Shown here: one piece after another, positions 23,900 to 32,839 of the stretch
How positions within the stretch are numbered: position 1 is the stretch's first letter
How the letters are laid out: the number at the start of each line of letters is the position of its first letter
Source: Pseudomonas sp. GGS8
Lineage (GTDB): Bacteria; Pseudomonadota; Gammaproteobacteria; Pseudomonadales; Pseudomonadaceae
Direction of reading: 5' to 3'
Assembly (NCBI RefSeq): GCF_024168645.1
Contig: NZ_JALJWF010000001.1
Location: forward strand, 4,405,501-4,469,500
Length of the DNA stretch: 64,000 nt
Notes under the pieces: model-generated
Databases searched by the model: none
What the model was told of the DNA's origin: nothing
Seen by the model: the letters and a program-made list of their open reading frames with translations, nothing else
Translations under genes and position numbers: made by a program

Positions 23900-24481
23900 A
23901 TGCCGCCCATCATCACATTCCTGGTGGCGCTGTCTGTTCTTGGCCTGACTCTTGTAGTTCAAGCCCAGACCAACACCTGCCCAGCCGGCGAGAAACAAGT
24001 GTGCCTGAACGGCTGCATCTGCCTGCCAGATCTGGGGCAGGTGCCTGATGGCATCTACCAGGTCGCGGCACCTGCCCTGGCGCTGTGGCTGACCCAAGCC
24101 CGCGCTGAAGCAGCCAGCGCCGACATCCAACCCATTCCACTGCACATCCGGGAGCAACTGCTGCGCTGGTATGCCCCCAGCGTCCTCGATGCCGCGCACT
24201 ACAAAGTGGACAACGGCCAATTCAACGCCGCCACTACCATGCTGCAAAACCCCGATGTCGGTGCCGTGACGCTGATCGACATCATCCTCTTCCGGGACGC
24301 TCAAGCCGCAGAACAGGACATCGTGCTCTGGGCTCACGAACTGAAACATGTGCAGCAGTTTCAGGAATGGGGGGTAGAAGGATTTGCCCAGCGGTATACA
24401 CAAGATTTCAATGCTGTGGAGGCGCCGGCTTATGCCATACAGGCTGAGGTCAGACGGGTGGTGCGGGAAGGGGCTCACTGA
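23900..24481 (+). CDS. DUF4157-like secreted putative metallopeptidase
   Basis: From the ATG at 23900 (GGAGG five bases upstream) this gives 193 residues. It has a signal peptide MPPIITFLVALSVLGLTLVVQ, a short Cys-rich segment (TCPAGEKQVCLNGCICLPD), then a helical domain with the zincin-like motif WAHELKHVQQF (HExxH in the form H-E-L-K-H) near residue 150. DUF4157 domains often occur in toxin or eCIS-associated proteins, but this is a stand-alone exported version. Probably periplasmic; peptidase activity is inferred from the motif alone. Confidence 0.7.
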   Translation: MPPIITFLVALSVLGLTLVVQAQTNTCPAGEKQVCLNGCICLPDLGQVPDGIYQVAAPALALWLTQARAEAASADIQPIPLHIREQLLRWYAPSVLDAAHYKVDNGQFNAATTMLQNPDVGAVTLIDIILFRDAQAAEQDIVLWAHELKHVQQFQEWGVEGFAQRYTQDFNAVEAPAYAIQAEVRRVVREGAH

Positions 24482-24490
24482 CAAGGGCGT

Positions 24491-24943
24491 TTATAGGGGC
24501 GCTTTCAAAAAGCGCTGTTCATGATCAGGATCCGGCAACAGGCACGTGGCGTATTTCCCGAAGAGCCAATAACGATTAAGCGCAATGCGGTCGTATGCCC
24601 AATCTCGAAGCGTGCGAGGGAAGATGCGCAACAGGTTCACTGGACGCCAGAGTGCGGGCAACTGGGCGATGACTTCGAAAAATGCATCCGAACGCTCCCA
24701 GTAGTGTCGGTCGCGGATCACCGCCATGGTGTCGAATTGATCCACGGGCAAACCAGCCCACGCGAGCAGAGCCTGCCCCTCGGGTGACTGAACCGCCGCC
24801 AACCGCACGCGTCGCTGGCGGTCATGGCGAATCAAGAACCTCGCCCAGCCATTGCACAGCTTGCAGACACCGTCGAACAAGACCACCGTCTCTCCTGGTT
24901 TGAGCAGCGGCGCGGGAGAGGGGCGGATTTGCGAGGCGGGCAT
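24491..24943 (-). CDS. DCC-family thiol-disulfide oxidoreductase-like protein
   Basis: A 150-residue protein with the family-defining motif VVLFDGVCKLCNGWARFLIR (DGxCxxC) near residue 21. IRDRHYWERSDAFFEVIAQL and a final ALNRYWLFGKYATCLLP follow, as in YuxK-type DCC proteins. Family members are predicted thioredoxin-fold oxidoreductases, but their substrates are unknown. It is convergent with the DUF4157 gene (10 bases apart). Confidence 0.85.
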   Translation of the reverse strand: MPASQIRPSPAPLLKPGETVVLFDGVCKLCNGWARFLIRHDRQRRVRLAAVQSPEGQALLAWAGLPVDQFDTMAVIRDRHYWERSDAFFEVIAQLPALWRPVNLLRIFPRTLRDWAYDRIALNRYWLFGKYATCLLPDPDHEQRFLKAPL

Positions 24944-25519
24944 AAGCGTGGGTCCAAGGCAACCTGATTATCCCGGATCATAACCGCGTACCAGCGTTAA
25001 AGTCTGCTTTTGGCCGGAGGCTGATTGTTGGAATCGGCTGAAGTCGCCCCGCAGTAGTCAAGCCTACAAACGTGCGGATGATTCAAGGTGCGCATCACTT
25101 CCTGCCAGGCGCCGTAATCCGCTTACATCGGCGAACCACTGATGGGATTGAAGATTGTGGAATGCATCATGTGTCCCATATCCCCAGGCGACGCGCCAAA
25201 GGCGATACCGGCAGTCGCTGCTGCTTCACCAGTAAGTCCAGGCGGCTGCTTGTGCTGGGCGATTATTTCAGCCGACTGATTGGAAAGGCGCATTATTCCT
25301 GCTCCGGAATCTGCCCGGAAGGAGAAAGTGGCTTAACGCTTGAGGAGGGGGCTGCTCCTTGCCAGCAGTCAGGGTTCGCTTTGGGCCGGTACGTAAGCGA
25401 TAGGTACGGGGCGAGCGATGGCCCTGGTCACATAAATTTGAAATGCATGGCGTTGCTCGACAGAATCGCAACCCGATCTGGCCAAGGTGCCGGACGTTCG
25501 TGGTGAAAAGGGGCTGCAG
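24944..25519. other. Intergenic region with one partial dispersed repeat
   Basis: GTCTGCTTTTGGCCGGAGGCTG at 25003-25024 is the left end of the dispersed hairpin family. The region 25060-25500 has open frames on both strands but no protein-like pattern or ribosome site; I see no supportable gene. It must contain the trmK promoter. Confidence 0.5.
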
Positions 25520-26215
25520 TTGAACCAACAGACATTGTCCATGCGCCTGGAGCGCGTGGCAGCGCATGTGCCAGCAGAGGCGCGCCTGGCCGATATCGGC
25601 TCGGATCACGGCTACCTGCCTGTGGCATTGATGCGTCGCGGCGCCATCGCTGTGGCGGTGGCCGGCGAGGTGGCATTGACGCCGTTTCGCTCGGCCGAAC
25701 GCACCGTGCGCGAAAACGGCCTGGACCAGCGGATCACCGTGCGCCTGGCTAATGGCCTGGCGGCGATCGAGCCGGGAGACGGGATCACGGCGATCAGCAT
25801 CTGCGGCATGGGCGGCGAGACGATCCGCGACATCCTCGACAGCGGCAAGGCGCGTCTGAGCGGCCAGGAGCGCCTGATCCTTCAACCCAACGGCGGCGAG
25901 CAGCCATTGCGCCAATGGCTGATGGAAAATGGCTACCGCATCCTCTGCGAGGAAGTGCTGCGGGAAAACCGCTTCGACTACGAAATCATCGTCGCCGAAC
26001 GCGCCGGGCCGGTGATGTACACCGCCGAGGAGTTGTATTTCGGCCCGCTGCAGATGCAGGCGCGCAGCCCGGCGTTCCTGGTCAAGTGGCAACGACTGCT
26101 GCGCGAGAAGCAGCGGACCCTGAGCAACTTCGCTCAGGCGCGGCAGGCCGTGCCCGAGGAGAAGGTGCAAGACGTTGCCCGGCAGGCTCGGTGGATCACC
26201 GACCTGCTGGCTTGA
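25520..26215 (+). CDS. trmK: tRNA (adenine22-N1)-methyltransferase
   Basis: A 231-residue SAM-dependent methyltransferase of the TrmK/COG2384 family, which methylates A22 in tRNA. Seen: SMRLERVAAHVP at the start, the SAM motif I ADIGSDHGYLPVALMRRG, motif IV ICGMGGETIRDILD, and the NGGEQPLRQWLMENGYRI segment. The start is a TTG at 25520 preceded by AAAGGGG, which gives the family-typical N-terminus MNQQTLSMRL; the upstream extension is not conserved-looking. It is convergent with the truncated vgrG. Confidence 0.92.
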   Translation: MNQQTLSMRLERVAAHVPAEARLADIGSDHGYLPVALMRRGAIAVAVAGEVALTPFRSAERTVRENGLDQRITVRLANGLAAIEPGDGITAISICGMGGETIRDILDSGKARLSGQERLILQPNGGEQPLRQWLMENGYRILCEEVLRENRFDYEIIVAERAGPVMYTAEELYFGPLQMQARSPAFLVKWQRLLREKQRTLSNFAQARQAVPEEKVQDVARQARWITDLLA

Positions 26216-26282
26216 GCCCTTAACCAAGTAATTGCAGAGGTAAAGTTCAACCTGGCGATTGCTGCCCTAATAGGGTTTGCGG

Positions 26283-27458
26283 TTAGCGGCAACACAGGCA
26301 GCCGCTGATCAGCGGTTGATCGGGGTCGCTTTCGAGAAATCTGACCATGACCTCCATTCCCGTTCGGGGGGGCGTAATTTCACAACTCCAATTGGAGGCC
26401 CCACCCAGCCAACAACTACTCTTGTCGTCAAATCTATCTTCGCGGTCCCAGGGGAACTTGACCTTGACCCTTCCGAGGCGCCGATCACTTTGGATCTCCT
26501 CGTCTTCCAGAGCGATGATCACAGCGGTCTGGTTACTTGGCATCTGAGGTTTCTTGTGAGCCAAAGGCGGACGGTAAAACACATCCCATGGAAGAACCAT
26601 AAAGTGGTTGCGGTAACCCTGATGAAAGTCATCATCGTTGTCAGTGTTGCCGTGGGCGACGTTCTTACCCAATACCTGTGGTTGCTTGCCTTCGTGGATG
26701 ACCTGAGTCAGTAGCCATAGGTCGTTCCATTCCTGGCGCGGGTGCCCAGAGATTTCCAGAGCATGGCCACTGACTAACCGGGTCTGGTCACCTTGCCCTT
26801 CAGCTTGACGATAAGCCGCGTAGGAGTGCCCCATAGTGCGCAGATTTATCCTGGCGCTCTCTTGTCTATTAGCAGTGTGTTGCCCAATCCTGGGAAAAAC
26901 TGCCTGATCATCGCCGAAGACCAGCACGTGGCCTTGAGCGCTATGTTGGAAGTGGAAGTGAATACCTTCTTCTTCGCACAAGCGCTGAATAAAGTGCAAA
27001 TCCGTTTCGTCATACTGGGTGCAGTAGTCACGTTCGGGGTAGGTCGACCCCAGATGAAACCGATAAGCGTCGCCCAAAATCCCGTGCTCTTCCAGTATCA
27101 AGGAGACGATTTTCGGCACCGAGAACTGTTGATAGATCCTCCGATTAATGCGGTGGCGCAAGTAGGACAGGTGCGGTACGAGAGCCAGCTTGTAGCACGT
27201 CAAACGCTGACCATTCCCGCTTTGAGCGATGTGATAAACCCGCCCATGAATGCCGTTGCCCTTCGTGTCGAAGGTCAGAAAAGCCTCTATGTCGAAGAGG
27301 CCTTCGAGATCCAGGTCAGACCGGTCGCTAACAAGCTCCACGTTGAAGAGGTAAGGCCTGCTGATCGCCTCCTCTCCGGTGAATGCGAGCACTTGAAAAT
27401 CGTGCTCAAAACCGTCGATTGTCAAACTGAAAGGCGTTTGATTGGCTGAGCTGAACAT
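26283..27458 (-). pseudogene. vgrG: Truncated orphan VgrG (T6SS spike) gene
   Basis: A 391-residue frame with a good VgrG/TssI N-terminus: FSLTIDGFEHDFQVLAFTGE, then YPERDYCTQYDETDLHFIQR-LCEEEGIHFHF and the OB-fold start GRVKVKFPWDREDRFDDKSSCW. The usual RV-S-WAG--YG-ITIPR is shortened to LGGASNWSCEITPPR. The protein ends at GCLCCR-stop, where relatives continue with a needle beta-helix of 200 or more residues. No effector, PAAR or T6SS gene is adjacent, so it is probably non-functional or a remnant of an island whose 3' part was lost next to trmK. Confidence 0.8.
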
Positions 27459-27817
27459 CCACTGTTCTCTTCTTACATAAGGTGTTGAATTGACGCTGTC
27501 GCAGACAGCAATGTCAGCAAGTCGGGTGAATTCAGCCCAGGGCTAGACCTATAACCGAGAGAGGCTCAGCCAGTTTTACAAACGATTCTGCAAGGCGAGT
27601 GTGTTCCACCGGGCGTTTAAACAATGGACCGGAGAGCACTCTGGGTAATGCCGGACAAAGTGAAGTAACAGACACTAACCCACTGGCTCAGCGTCCGCTG
27701 TATATCGGCGTTTGTGTCTTACTCTTCGGACATAAATAGCGTCAACCTGCTGCTCGCCCCACGCCCACGTATAAAATAAGGACTTGCATCGAGCAACAGG
27801 CGACAAATCAAGTCAGA
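27459..27817. other. 360-bp intergenic region, nothing recognised
   Basis: There are no coding frames of note. It presumably contains the vgrG promoter region and the 3' end of the binding-protein transcript; no clear terminator was seen. Confidence 0.5.
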
Positions 27818-28921
27818 TCACACACCACTCTTCACTTTGGTCCAGATCCGTGTGCGGATTCGTTCCAGCTTCAATGGCAGTGGCTCAAGTGGAATAAGTG
27901 TAGCAATAGTCTTTTTGTCCGGATAAATCCAAGGATTGTCTCGCAGCTTCTGTTCGACAAACTCAGTGGCATCTTTATTAGCGTTAGGATATAGAGTGTG
28001 GTTTGAGGTCTTGGCAATAATTTCTGGTCGCAACATATAATTAATGAACGCCATACCTTCCTTCGGGTGGGGAGCGTCTTTTAGCAGAACCAGATTTTCC
28101 GACCAGACCAGCGCCCCTTCGCGAGGAAGGCTGTAGTGAATCTTGCGTCCAGTATTGGCCTTCTCGTTGATGGCCTGCGCAGCAAGGGCACCATTGGCCC
28201 ATCCCACAACTACGCAAATATTGCCGTCAGCCAGGTCAGCGTCGATTTTGGATGAGTCGAAATAGAGGACGTAGGGGCGGATTTTTAACAGCAAGGCTTG
28301 AGCTTTCTGGTAATCATCCGGGTTCCTGCTGTTGCCAGGGAGTCCAAGGTAATGCAAAGCAATCGAAATGATCTCACTTGGAGAGTCAAGCATTGCCACA
28401 CCACACGACTGGAGCTTGCTAATGTTTTCCTCTTTGAAGATCAAATCCCAGCTATTCACCGGAGCATTATCACCCAATGCCGCTTTGACTTTGTCAGCGT
28501 CATAGCCAATGCCGGTAGTGCCCCATAAATAGGGCACAGCATAGCGATTACCAGGATCATTGACCGCGACCTGGGACAAGATATCAGGGTCGATATGCGA
28601 CAAATTACTTAGTTGATCACGATCCAACGGCTGAAGTAATCCCGCCTGGATCAGGCCTGGCAACACATTGGAGGTAGCCACAACCACGTCATACCCAGTG
28701 TGCCCAGCCATTAACTTGCTTTGCATGATTTCGGCGCTGTCGAACGCATCCATATGCATCCTGGTGCCGGTTTCCTGCTCAAACTCCTTTGGGGTCTCCG
28801 GTGCGATAAACCCGAACCAGTTGTACAGATACATCCCAGACTCTACAGCCCCCACTGATGTGCTCATCCCTGCACAGAGAAGCGAGGCTGAAAAAAGAGT
28901 TCGCAAATGTGATTTTCTCAT
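27818..28921 (-). CDS. Periplasmic polyamine-type ABC binding protein (PotF/SpuD family)
   Basis: A 367-residue protein with a signal peptide (residues 1-25, ending VGAVE) and the PotD/PotF fold: YLYNWFGFIAPETPKEFEQE, KLMAGHTGYDVVVATSN, AVPYLWGTTGIGYDADKV, and WANGALAAQAINEKANTGRK. These proteins capture putrescine, spermidine or related amines for an ABC importer. No permease or ATPase gene is adjacent, so it either borrows another transporter or acts as a sensor component. It is divergent from a LuxR-type regulator 138 bases away. Confidence 0.88.
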   Translation of the reverse strand: MRKSHLRTLFSASLLCAGMSTSVGAVESGMYLYNWFGFIAPETPKEFEQETGTRMHMDAFDSAEIMQSKLMAGHTGYDVVVATSNVLPGLIQAGLLQPLDRDQLSNLSHIDPDILSQVAVNDPGNRYAVPYLWGTTGIGYDADKVKAALGDNAPVNSWDLIFKEENISKLQSCGVAMLDSPSEIISIALHYLGLPGNSRNPDDYQKAQALLLKIRPYVLYFDSSKIDADLADGNICVVVGWANGALAAQAINEKANTGRKIHYSLPREGALVWSENLVLLKDAPHPKEGMAFINYMLRPEIIAKTSNHTLYPNANKDATEFVEQKLRDNPWIYPDKKTIATLIPLEPLPLKLERIRTRIWTKVKSGV

Positions 28922-29005
28922 GCAACATCCTTGTCAAGACGATGTGCCCTCATGGCCATCGTAAGCCCTGCCAGTGAATATACCGGGCATTACCGAATAG
29001 TAAAT

Positions 29006-29036
29006 ACCTACGAATACTTAGCTCTGACCTACGAAT
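29006..29036. promoter_or_regulatory. Direct repeats ACCTACGAAT upstream of LuxR regulator
   Basis: ACCTACGAAT occurs at 29006-29015 and 29027-29036, 21 bases apart (two helical turns), in the divergent region between the binding-protein gene and the LuxR gene. Tandem phased sites are a common operator arrangement for LuxR/FixJ-type regulators. Confidence 0.5.
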
Positions 29037-29059
29037 CCCTAACCCTAAAGGGGTAGAAA

Positions 29060-29851
29060 ATGCCGTTCGACCTTCATAGCCTGGCGTGGCACCGATCGAT
29101 TGGGAAGCTGATCATGCAGTTGAACCGTCCAGAATTCTGGAGTTCGCTTATTCGTACATTGAATGAATACGTGCAAGTCGATAATTGGGTTGTATTGATT
29201 TTCAGCAGTCAACAAGTGCAAGTTGTTAGTCTTCCTGAGGTGGCAGATGCGGAGGAGGTAGATGCGTTCATTCATCGCTATGTTACAGGGTTGTATTTGC
29301 TGGATCCATTTTATATAGCTAATCGAGAAAACCCACAGAGCGGTTTCTTTCATCTGCTGGATATTGCGCCGGAATACTTCCTTGAAACTGAGTATTATCA
29401 TCAATATTTTGCACAGTATATCTCTGTCGATGAGGCGCAGTACAATGTCCAGCTCGACTCCGATAGAACGTTATGTATTTCCGTTGGTAGCAAGGTCCGT
29501 TTTAATCAAGAGCAAATAACAATGCTTGATATTATCAAGCCGTGGGTGATTGCATTAATGCAACAGCGCATGTGTTTTGAAGTTGATGTAGAGAAAAAAC
29601 TGACTGAACCACCTCTATGGCCAGAAACGATTACCCAGCTTGGTACACAAATAACAACGCGCGAAAGTGATGTGCTCAGGTTGTTGCTTAGTGGCTTCTC
29701 TAATAAAGAGATAGCCGGAAAGCTTTCTCTCTCGGCGGAAACGATAAAAGTTCACCGTCGTAATATTTATGCCAAATTAAATATCAAGTCGCAGTCCGAA
29801 TTGTTTGCTCGATTTTTTACGCCAAAACAGGATGTTTTCTCTACAAATTGA
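29060..29851 (+). CDS. LuxR-family transcriptional regulator (solo)
   Basis: A 263-residue protein. Residues ~1-185 form an unrecognised sensory domain (SLAWHRSIGKLIMQLNRPEFW; YHQYFAQYISVDEAQYNVQL), without acyl-homoserine-lactone motifs or a receiver phospho-acceptor. Residues ~195-255 are a LuxR/GerE HTH: TTRESDVLRLLLSGFSNKEI then [24 protein letters not shown]-rich codon use compared with argC next door suggests a different origin. By position it likely controls the divergent amine-binding protein. Confidence 0.85.
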   Translation: MPFDLHSLAWHRSIGKLIMQLNRPEFWSSLIRTLNEYVQVDNWVVLIFSSQQVQVVSLPEVADAEEVDAFIHRYVTGLYLLDPFYIANRENPQSGFFHLLDIAPEYFLETEYYHQYFAQYISVDEAQYNVQLDSDRTLCISVGSKVRFNQEQITMLDIIKPWVIALMQQRMCFEVDVEKKLTEPPLWPETITQLGTQITTRESDVLRLLLSGFSNKEIAGKLSLSAETIKVHRRNIYAKLNIKSQSELFARFFTPKQDVFSTN

Positions 29852-30057
29852 AGCCTGTGTTTTTGTCTGGGTATTACCTTTAAGTGGGGGGGCGGCTTCA
29901 GGTACGAACCTGGCTTGACCACAACTTCATCTGCCGGCTCATTGCGACCCGCATAACGAGGCAGTTCCTGGGGGGGGCTCATCGTACCCATGGTACTGCC
30001 TCTAATCCTGGCTCGAGACGAGGATGTCACGCTGATTTTCGCGGTAATCTGAGTCAT
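29767..30057 (-). CDS. Possible small protein coupled to argC (doubtful)
   Basis: A 96-residue frame whose ATG (30057) overlaps the argC stop as ATGA. Its middle is Pro/Gly/charge-rich ([33 protein letters not shown]), and its 3' end runs antisense into the luxR coding end by 85 bases. The stop-start overlap favours coupling; the antisense tail and unknown family count against it. Confidence 0.3.
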   Translation of the reverse strand: MTQITAKISVTSSSRARIRGSTMGTMSPPQELPRYAGRNEPADEVVVKPGSYLKPPPHLKVIPRQKHRLQFVEKTSCFGVKNRANNSDCDLIFNLA

Positions 30058-30983
30058 GTTCCTGCAAGCATCAAATCCAGATTCTGCACTGCCGCTCCAG
30101 CTGCTCCCTTCCCAAGATTGTCGAACACCGCAGCCAACAAAACCTGGCCCGTTTCATCATTCTCAAACACTGACAATCGCAAACCATCAGTCCCGTTCAG
30201 CGCCTGAGGATCAAGGTACGTCAACCCTTTAGCCTCCTGCATCGACATCACCTGCACATGGCTCGCATCGACGTAGTGCTGCATCAGACACGCATGCAAC
30301 TGCACCGCACTCACACCTGGCGCCAACAACCGTGTTTGCAAGGGGATGGTCAGTACGATCCCCTGCCGAAAAGCGCCATAGGCCGGCACAAACATCGGCC
30401 GCTCTGTCAGACCGCTTTGCTGCTGAATCTCCGGAATATGTTTGTGTGCCAGCCCCAGCCCATAGACCTGAAACGCCGAAGCCTGTGCTGCGCCTTCTCC
30501 TTCATGCTCTTCCACTCCGACACGTCCTTTCCCGGAATAACCCGACACGGCATGAATGTTCATCGGGTAATCCCTGGGCAGTAATCCGGCCTCCAGTAAC
30601 GGGCGCAGCAACCCTATCGCCCCCGTTGGATAGCAACCGGGATTGCTGACCCGTCGCGCGGCGGCGATGCGTCGGGTCTGCCGCGGATTCATCTCCGCGA
30701 AACCATAGGTCCATTCTGGATGGGTACGGTGTGCCGAACTCGCATCGATCACCCGCACGGCGGGGTTTTCGATGGTCGCTACAGCGTCGCGTGCGGCTTG
30801 GTCGGGCAAGCAGAGAATCGCGATGTCGCAGTTGTTGATGGCTTCGGCGCGACGTTGCGGATCCTTGCGATATTCGGGGCTGAGTGTGTTAAGCCGCAGA
30901 TCCTTCCGGTCGCGTAGGCGTTGATGGATTTGCAACCCGGTGGTGCCTTGGTCGCCATCGATGAATACAAGGGGACTTACCAT
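30054..30983 (-). CDS. argC: N-acetyl-gamma-glutamyl-phosphate reductase, type 2
   Basis: From the ATG at 30983 this gives 309 residues, the length of the short type-2 AGPR. It reduces N-acetylglutamyl phosphate to the semialdehyde in arginine biosynthesis (NADPH). Seen: the Rossmann start [20 protein letters not shown], the catalytic Cys in [13 protein letters not shown], and [10 protein letters not shown] and [10 protein letters not shown] with the substrate-binding His. Other arg genes are not adjacent. A divergent LysR gene 115 bases upstream may regulate it; a second, type-1 argC is usual in these genomes. Confidence 0.93.
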   Translation of the reverse strand: MVSPLVFIDGDQGTTGLQIHQRLRDRKDLRLNTLSPEYRKDPQRRAEAINNCDIAILCLPDQAARDAVATIENPAVRVIDASSAHRTHPEWTYGFAEMNPRQTRRIAAARRVSNPGCYPTGAIGLLRPLLEAGLLPRDYPMNIHAVSGYSGKGRVGVEEHEGEGAAQASAFQVYGLGLAHKHIPEIQQQSGLTERPMFVPAYGAFRQGIVLTIPLQTRLLAPGVSAVQLHACLMQHYVDASHVQVMSMQEAKGLTYLDPQALNGTDGLRLSVFENDETGQVLLAAVFDNLGKGAAGAAVQNLDLMLAGT

Positions 30984-30998
30984 GGAATGCTCTCGGAC

Positions 30999-31020
30999 AT
31001 TGGAATTCAGGAGTTCCAAT
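30999..31020. promoter_or_regulatory. Palindromic LysR operator candidate
   Basis: ATTGGAA (30999-31005) and TTCCAAT (31014-31020) are perfect seven-base arms around an 8-base spacer. It lies 16 bases upstream of the argC start and 77 bases upstream of the divergent LysR start. Confidence 0.5.
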
Positions 31021-31097
31021 CTTCAGCGAGGCGTTAAGATAGGAAAAGTTGAATTTACAAACGATGAAAGTCAGTTTTTCTGAACAAGGAGTCACTC

Positions 31098-31982
31098 ATG
31101 CGTGAAATCAGCCTGGACCGTCTGCGCACGTTGGTGGCAATTGCCGACCTGGGTTCGTTTGCCGAGGCGGCCCGTGTGCTGCACCTTGCGCCACCCACCG
31201 TCAGTTTGCATATCGCCGACCTGGAGTCGCGCGTGGGCGGCAAGCTGTTATCGCGTACGCGTGGGCGCATTCAGCCTTCAGCGATAGGGAGAACACTGGT
31301 GGAACGCGCGCGGCGCCTGTTGGCGGATGCGGAGCAGGCGCTTGAGGACGTGGAGCGTCAGGTACAGGGATTGGCCGGGCGTGTGCGGCTAGGTGCCTCC
31401 ACAGGGGCCATCGCACAGTTGATGCCGCACGCTTTGGAGACGTTGAGCCAACGCCATCCCGCGATCGATGTGCAGGTCGCGGTGCTCACATCGCAGGAAA
31501 CTTTGAAGAAGCTTGCCGAGGGCTCTTTGGAGATCGGTTTGGTCGCGCTGCCGCAGCCTCCGGTGAAGGGCTTGCGGATCGAGCCGTGGCGACGGGACCC
31601 GGTCATGGCCTTCTTGCCGGCTCGCTGGGAAGCCCCGGAGGTTGTGACTCCCGACTGGCTGTCTGCTCAGCCATTGATTCTGAATGACAACACCACTCGT
31701 CTTTCACGCTTGACTTCGGAGTGGTTCGCCAGCGGCGGACGGCAGCCTGCGCCGCGTATTCAACTGAACTACAACGATGCGATCAAAAGCCTGGTGGCGG
31801 CTGGCTATGGTGCGACGTTGTTGCCGCATGAGGCCTCCACGCCATTGCCTGATACCAGGATCGTCATGCGGCCATTACAGCCCTTATTGTGGCGTCAACT
31901 TGGTATTGCCCACCGTAGTCAGGACATCGAACGGCCTACGCAACATGTGCTGGATGTGCTGTGGGAGTTGAGTGCGGGGTAG
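31098..31982 (+). CDS. LysR-family transcriptional regulator
   Basis: A 294-residue regulator. HTH in residues 3-62 (SLDRLRTLVAIADLGSFAEAARVLHLAPPTVSLHIADLESRVGG); the effector domain starts near residue 92 (GRVRLGASTGAIAQLMPHAL). The start ATG has AAGGAG seven bases upstream. It is divergent from argC, with an inverted repeat between the two genes. Confidence 0.9.
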   Translation: MREISLDRLRTLVAIADLGSFAEAARVLHLAPPTVSLHIADLESRVGGKLLSRTRGRIQPSAIGRTLVERARRLLADAEQALEDVERQVQGLAGRVRLGASTGAIAQLMPHALETLSQRHPAIDVQVAVLTSQETLKKLAEGSLEIGLVALPQPPVKGLRIEPWRRDPVMAFLPARWEAPEVVTPDWLSAQPLILNDNTTRLSRLTSEWFASGGRQPAPRIQLNYNDAIKSLVAAGYGATLLPHEASTPLPDTRIVMRPLQPLLWRQLGIAHRSQDIERPTQHVLDVLWELSAG

Positions 31983-32016
31983 GGTGATTTTGTCAGGCGA
32001 ATCAATCGCGGGATTG

Positions 32017-32631
32017 CTAAACCAACTGGCGGACCCCCAGAGACAAAATCAAACCGCCGCACAGTCGATCGATGGCTTTTTTCCTCCCTTGATACGTGGA
32101 AGCAATCTTAGGTTGCGATAGAGCGATTGCGACCATTCCATACCAGGTCATTGAAACCACCACTACAACTGCCAGCATCGACAAAAACGTGCCTGGCGAA
32201 ACGTGAGCGGGGGCTGCGGCTGAAAAGACAGCGGCATAGAAGGCCATGGACTTGGGATTGCCAATGTTGGTAATCACCCCCTGAAGAAAAGACTGCCGGC
32301 AACTACCGGCGACGGCATCATTTGGCGGGCCAAGCGCATTCTTCCCTGCGTTGATCAGCAGTCGGAATCCGAACCACATCAGGTAGGCGGCGCCCAGAAC
32401 CTTTACAACAAGCGCAGCCCAAGGGAGCGCAGCAAATACAACCCCGAGACCTGCAATTGCACAGGTGGACCAGAACAAATTGACCAGTACGATGCCCGCT
32501 ACCAAGGCCAGAGCTTCTGAACGTGTAGCAGCCACCGCTTTATGCACCACTGCAACGAAATTTGGCCCTGGGATAACGACACCGGCCAAGTAGATCAAAA
32601 AGACTGTCAAAACGGCGGAACCATCGATCAT
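32017..32631 (-). CDS. LysE/RhtB-family amino-acid exporter
   Basis: A 204-residue inner-membrane protein with about six helices. The family signature near the start is YLAGVVIPGPNFVAVVHKAVA (PGPN), followed by the usual G-x2-GI-x3-N (ALVAGIVLVNLFWS) and FLQGVITNIGNPKSMAFYAAVF. Such proteins export small neutral or basic amino acids such as threonine or homoserine lactone. It stands alone; a LysR gene lies upstream in the same direction. Confidence 0.9.
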   Translation of the reverse strand: MIDGSAVLTVFLIYLAGVVIPGPNFVAVVHKAVAATRSEALALVAGIVLVNLFWSTCAIAGLGVVFAALPWAALVVKVLGAAYLMWFGFRLLINAGKNALGPPNDAVAGSCRQSFLQGVITNIGNPKSMAFYAAVFSAAAPAHVSPGTFLSMLAVVVVVSMTWYGMVAIALSQPKIASTYQGRKKAIDRLCGGLILSLGVRQLV

Positions 32632-32839
32632 GTGCTTGCTCGCGAGTCCTGTGGACGGTGTTCGTCACGGAAATGAGATGTTCCAAAAGCAAGGTCGCTC
32701 GTGACCTCAACGTCCATCGAGATAAGAGTTTTACACAGGGCTCTCGAGATTTGGGGCTTTTTACACACTCTGGACTTAAAGCAACCCTTCGCAATCAACA
32801 GCGCACCTACTCTGGAATGCCAATGGCAGCCAGCTTGTT

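Noticed and set aside
25072..25506. Plus-strand 144-residue frame before trmK
   Set aside because: No ribosome site, mixed low-complexity composition, many Cys/His/Arg typical of non-coding translation.
25268..26227. Minus-strand 319-residue frame
   Set aside because: It is antisense to trmK, whose SAM and GGE motifs are unmistakable.
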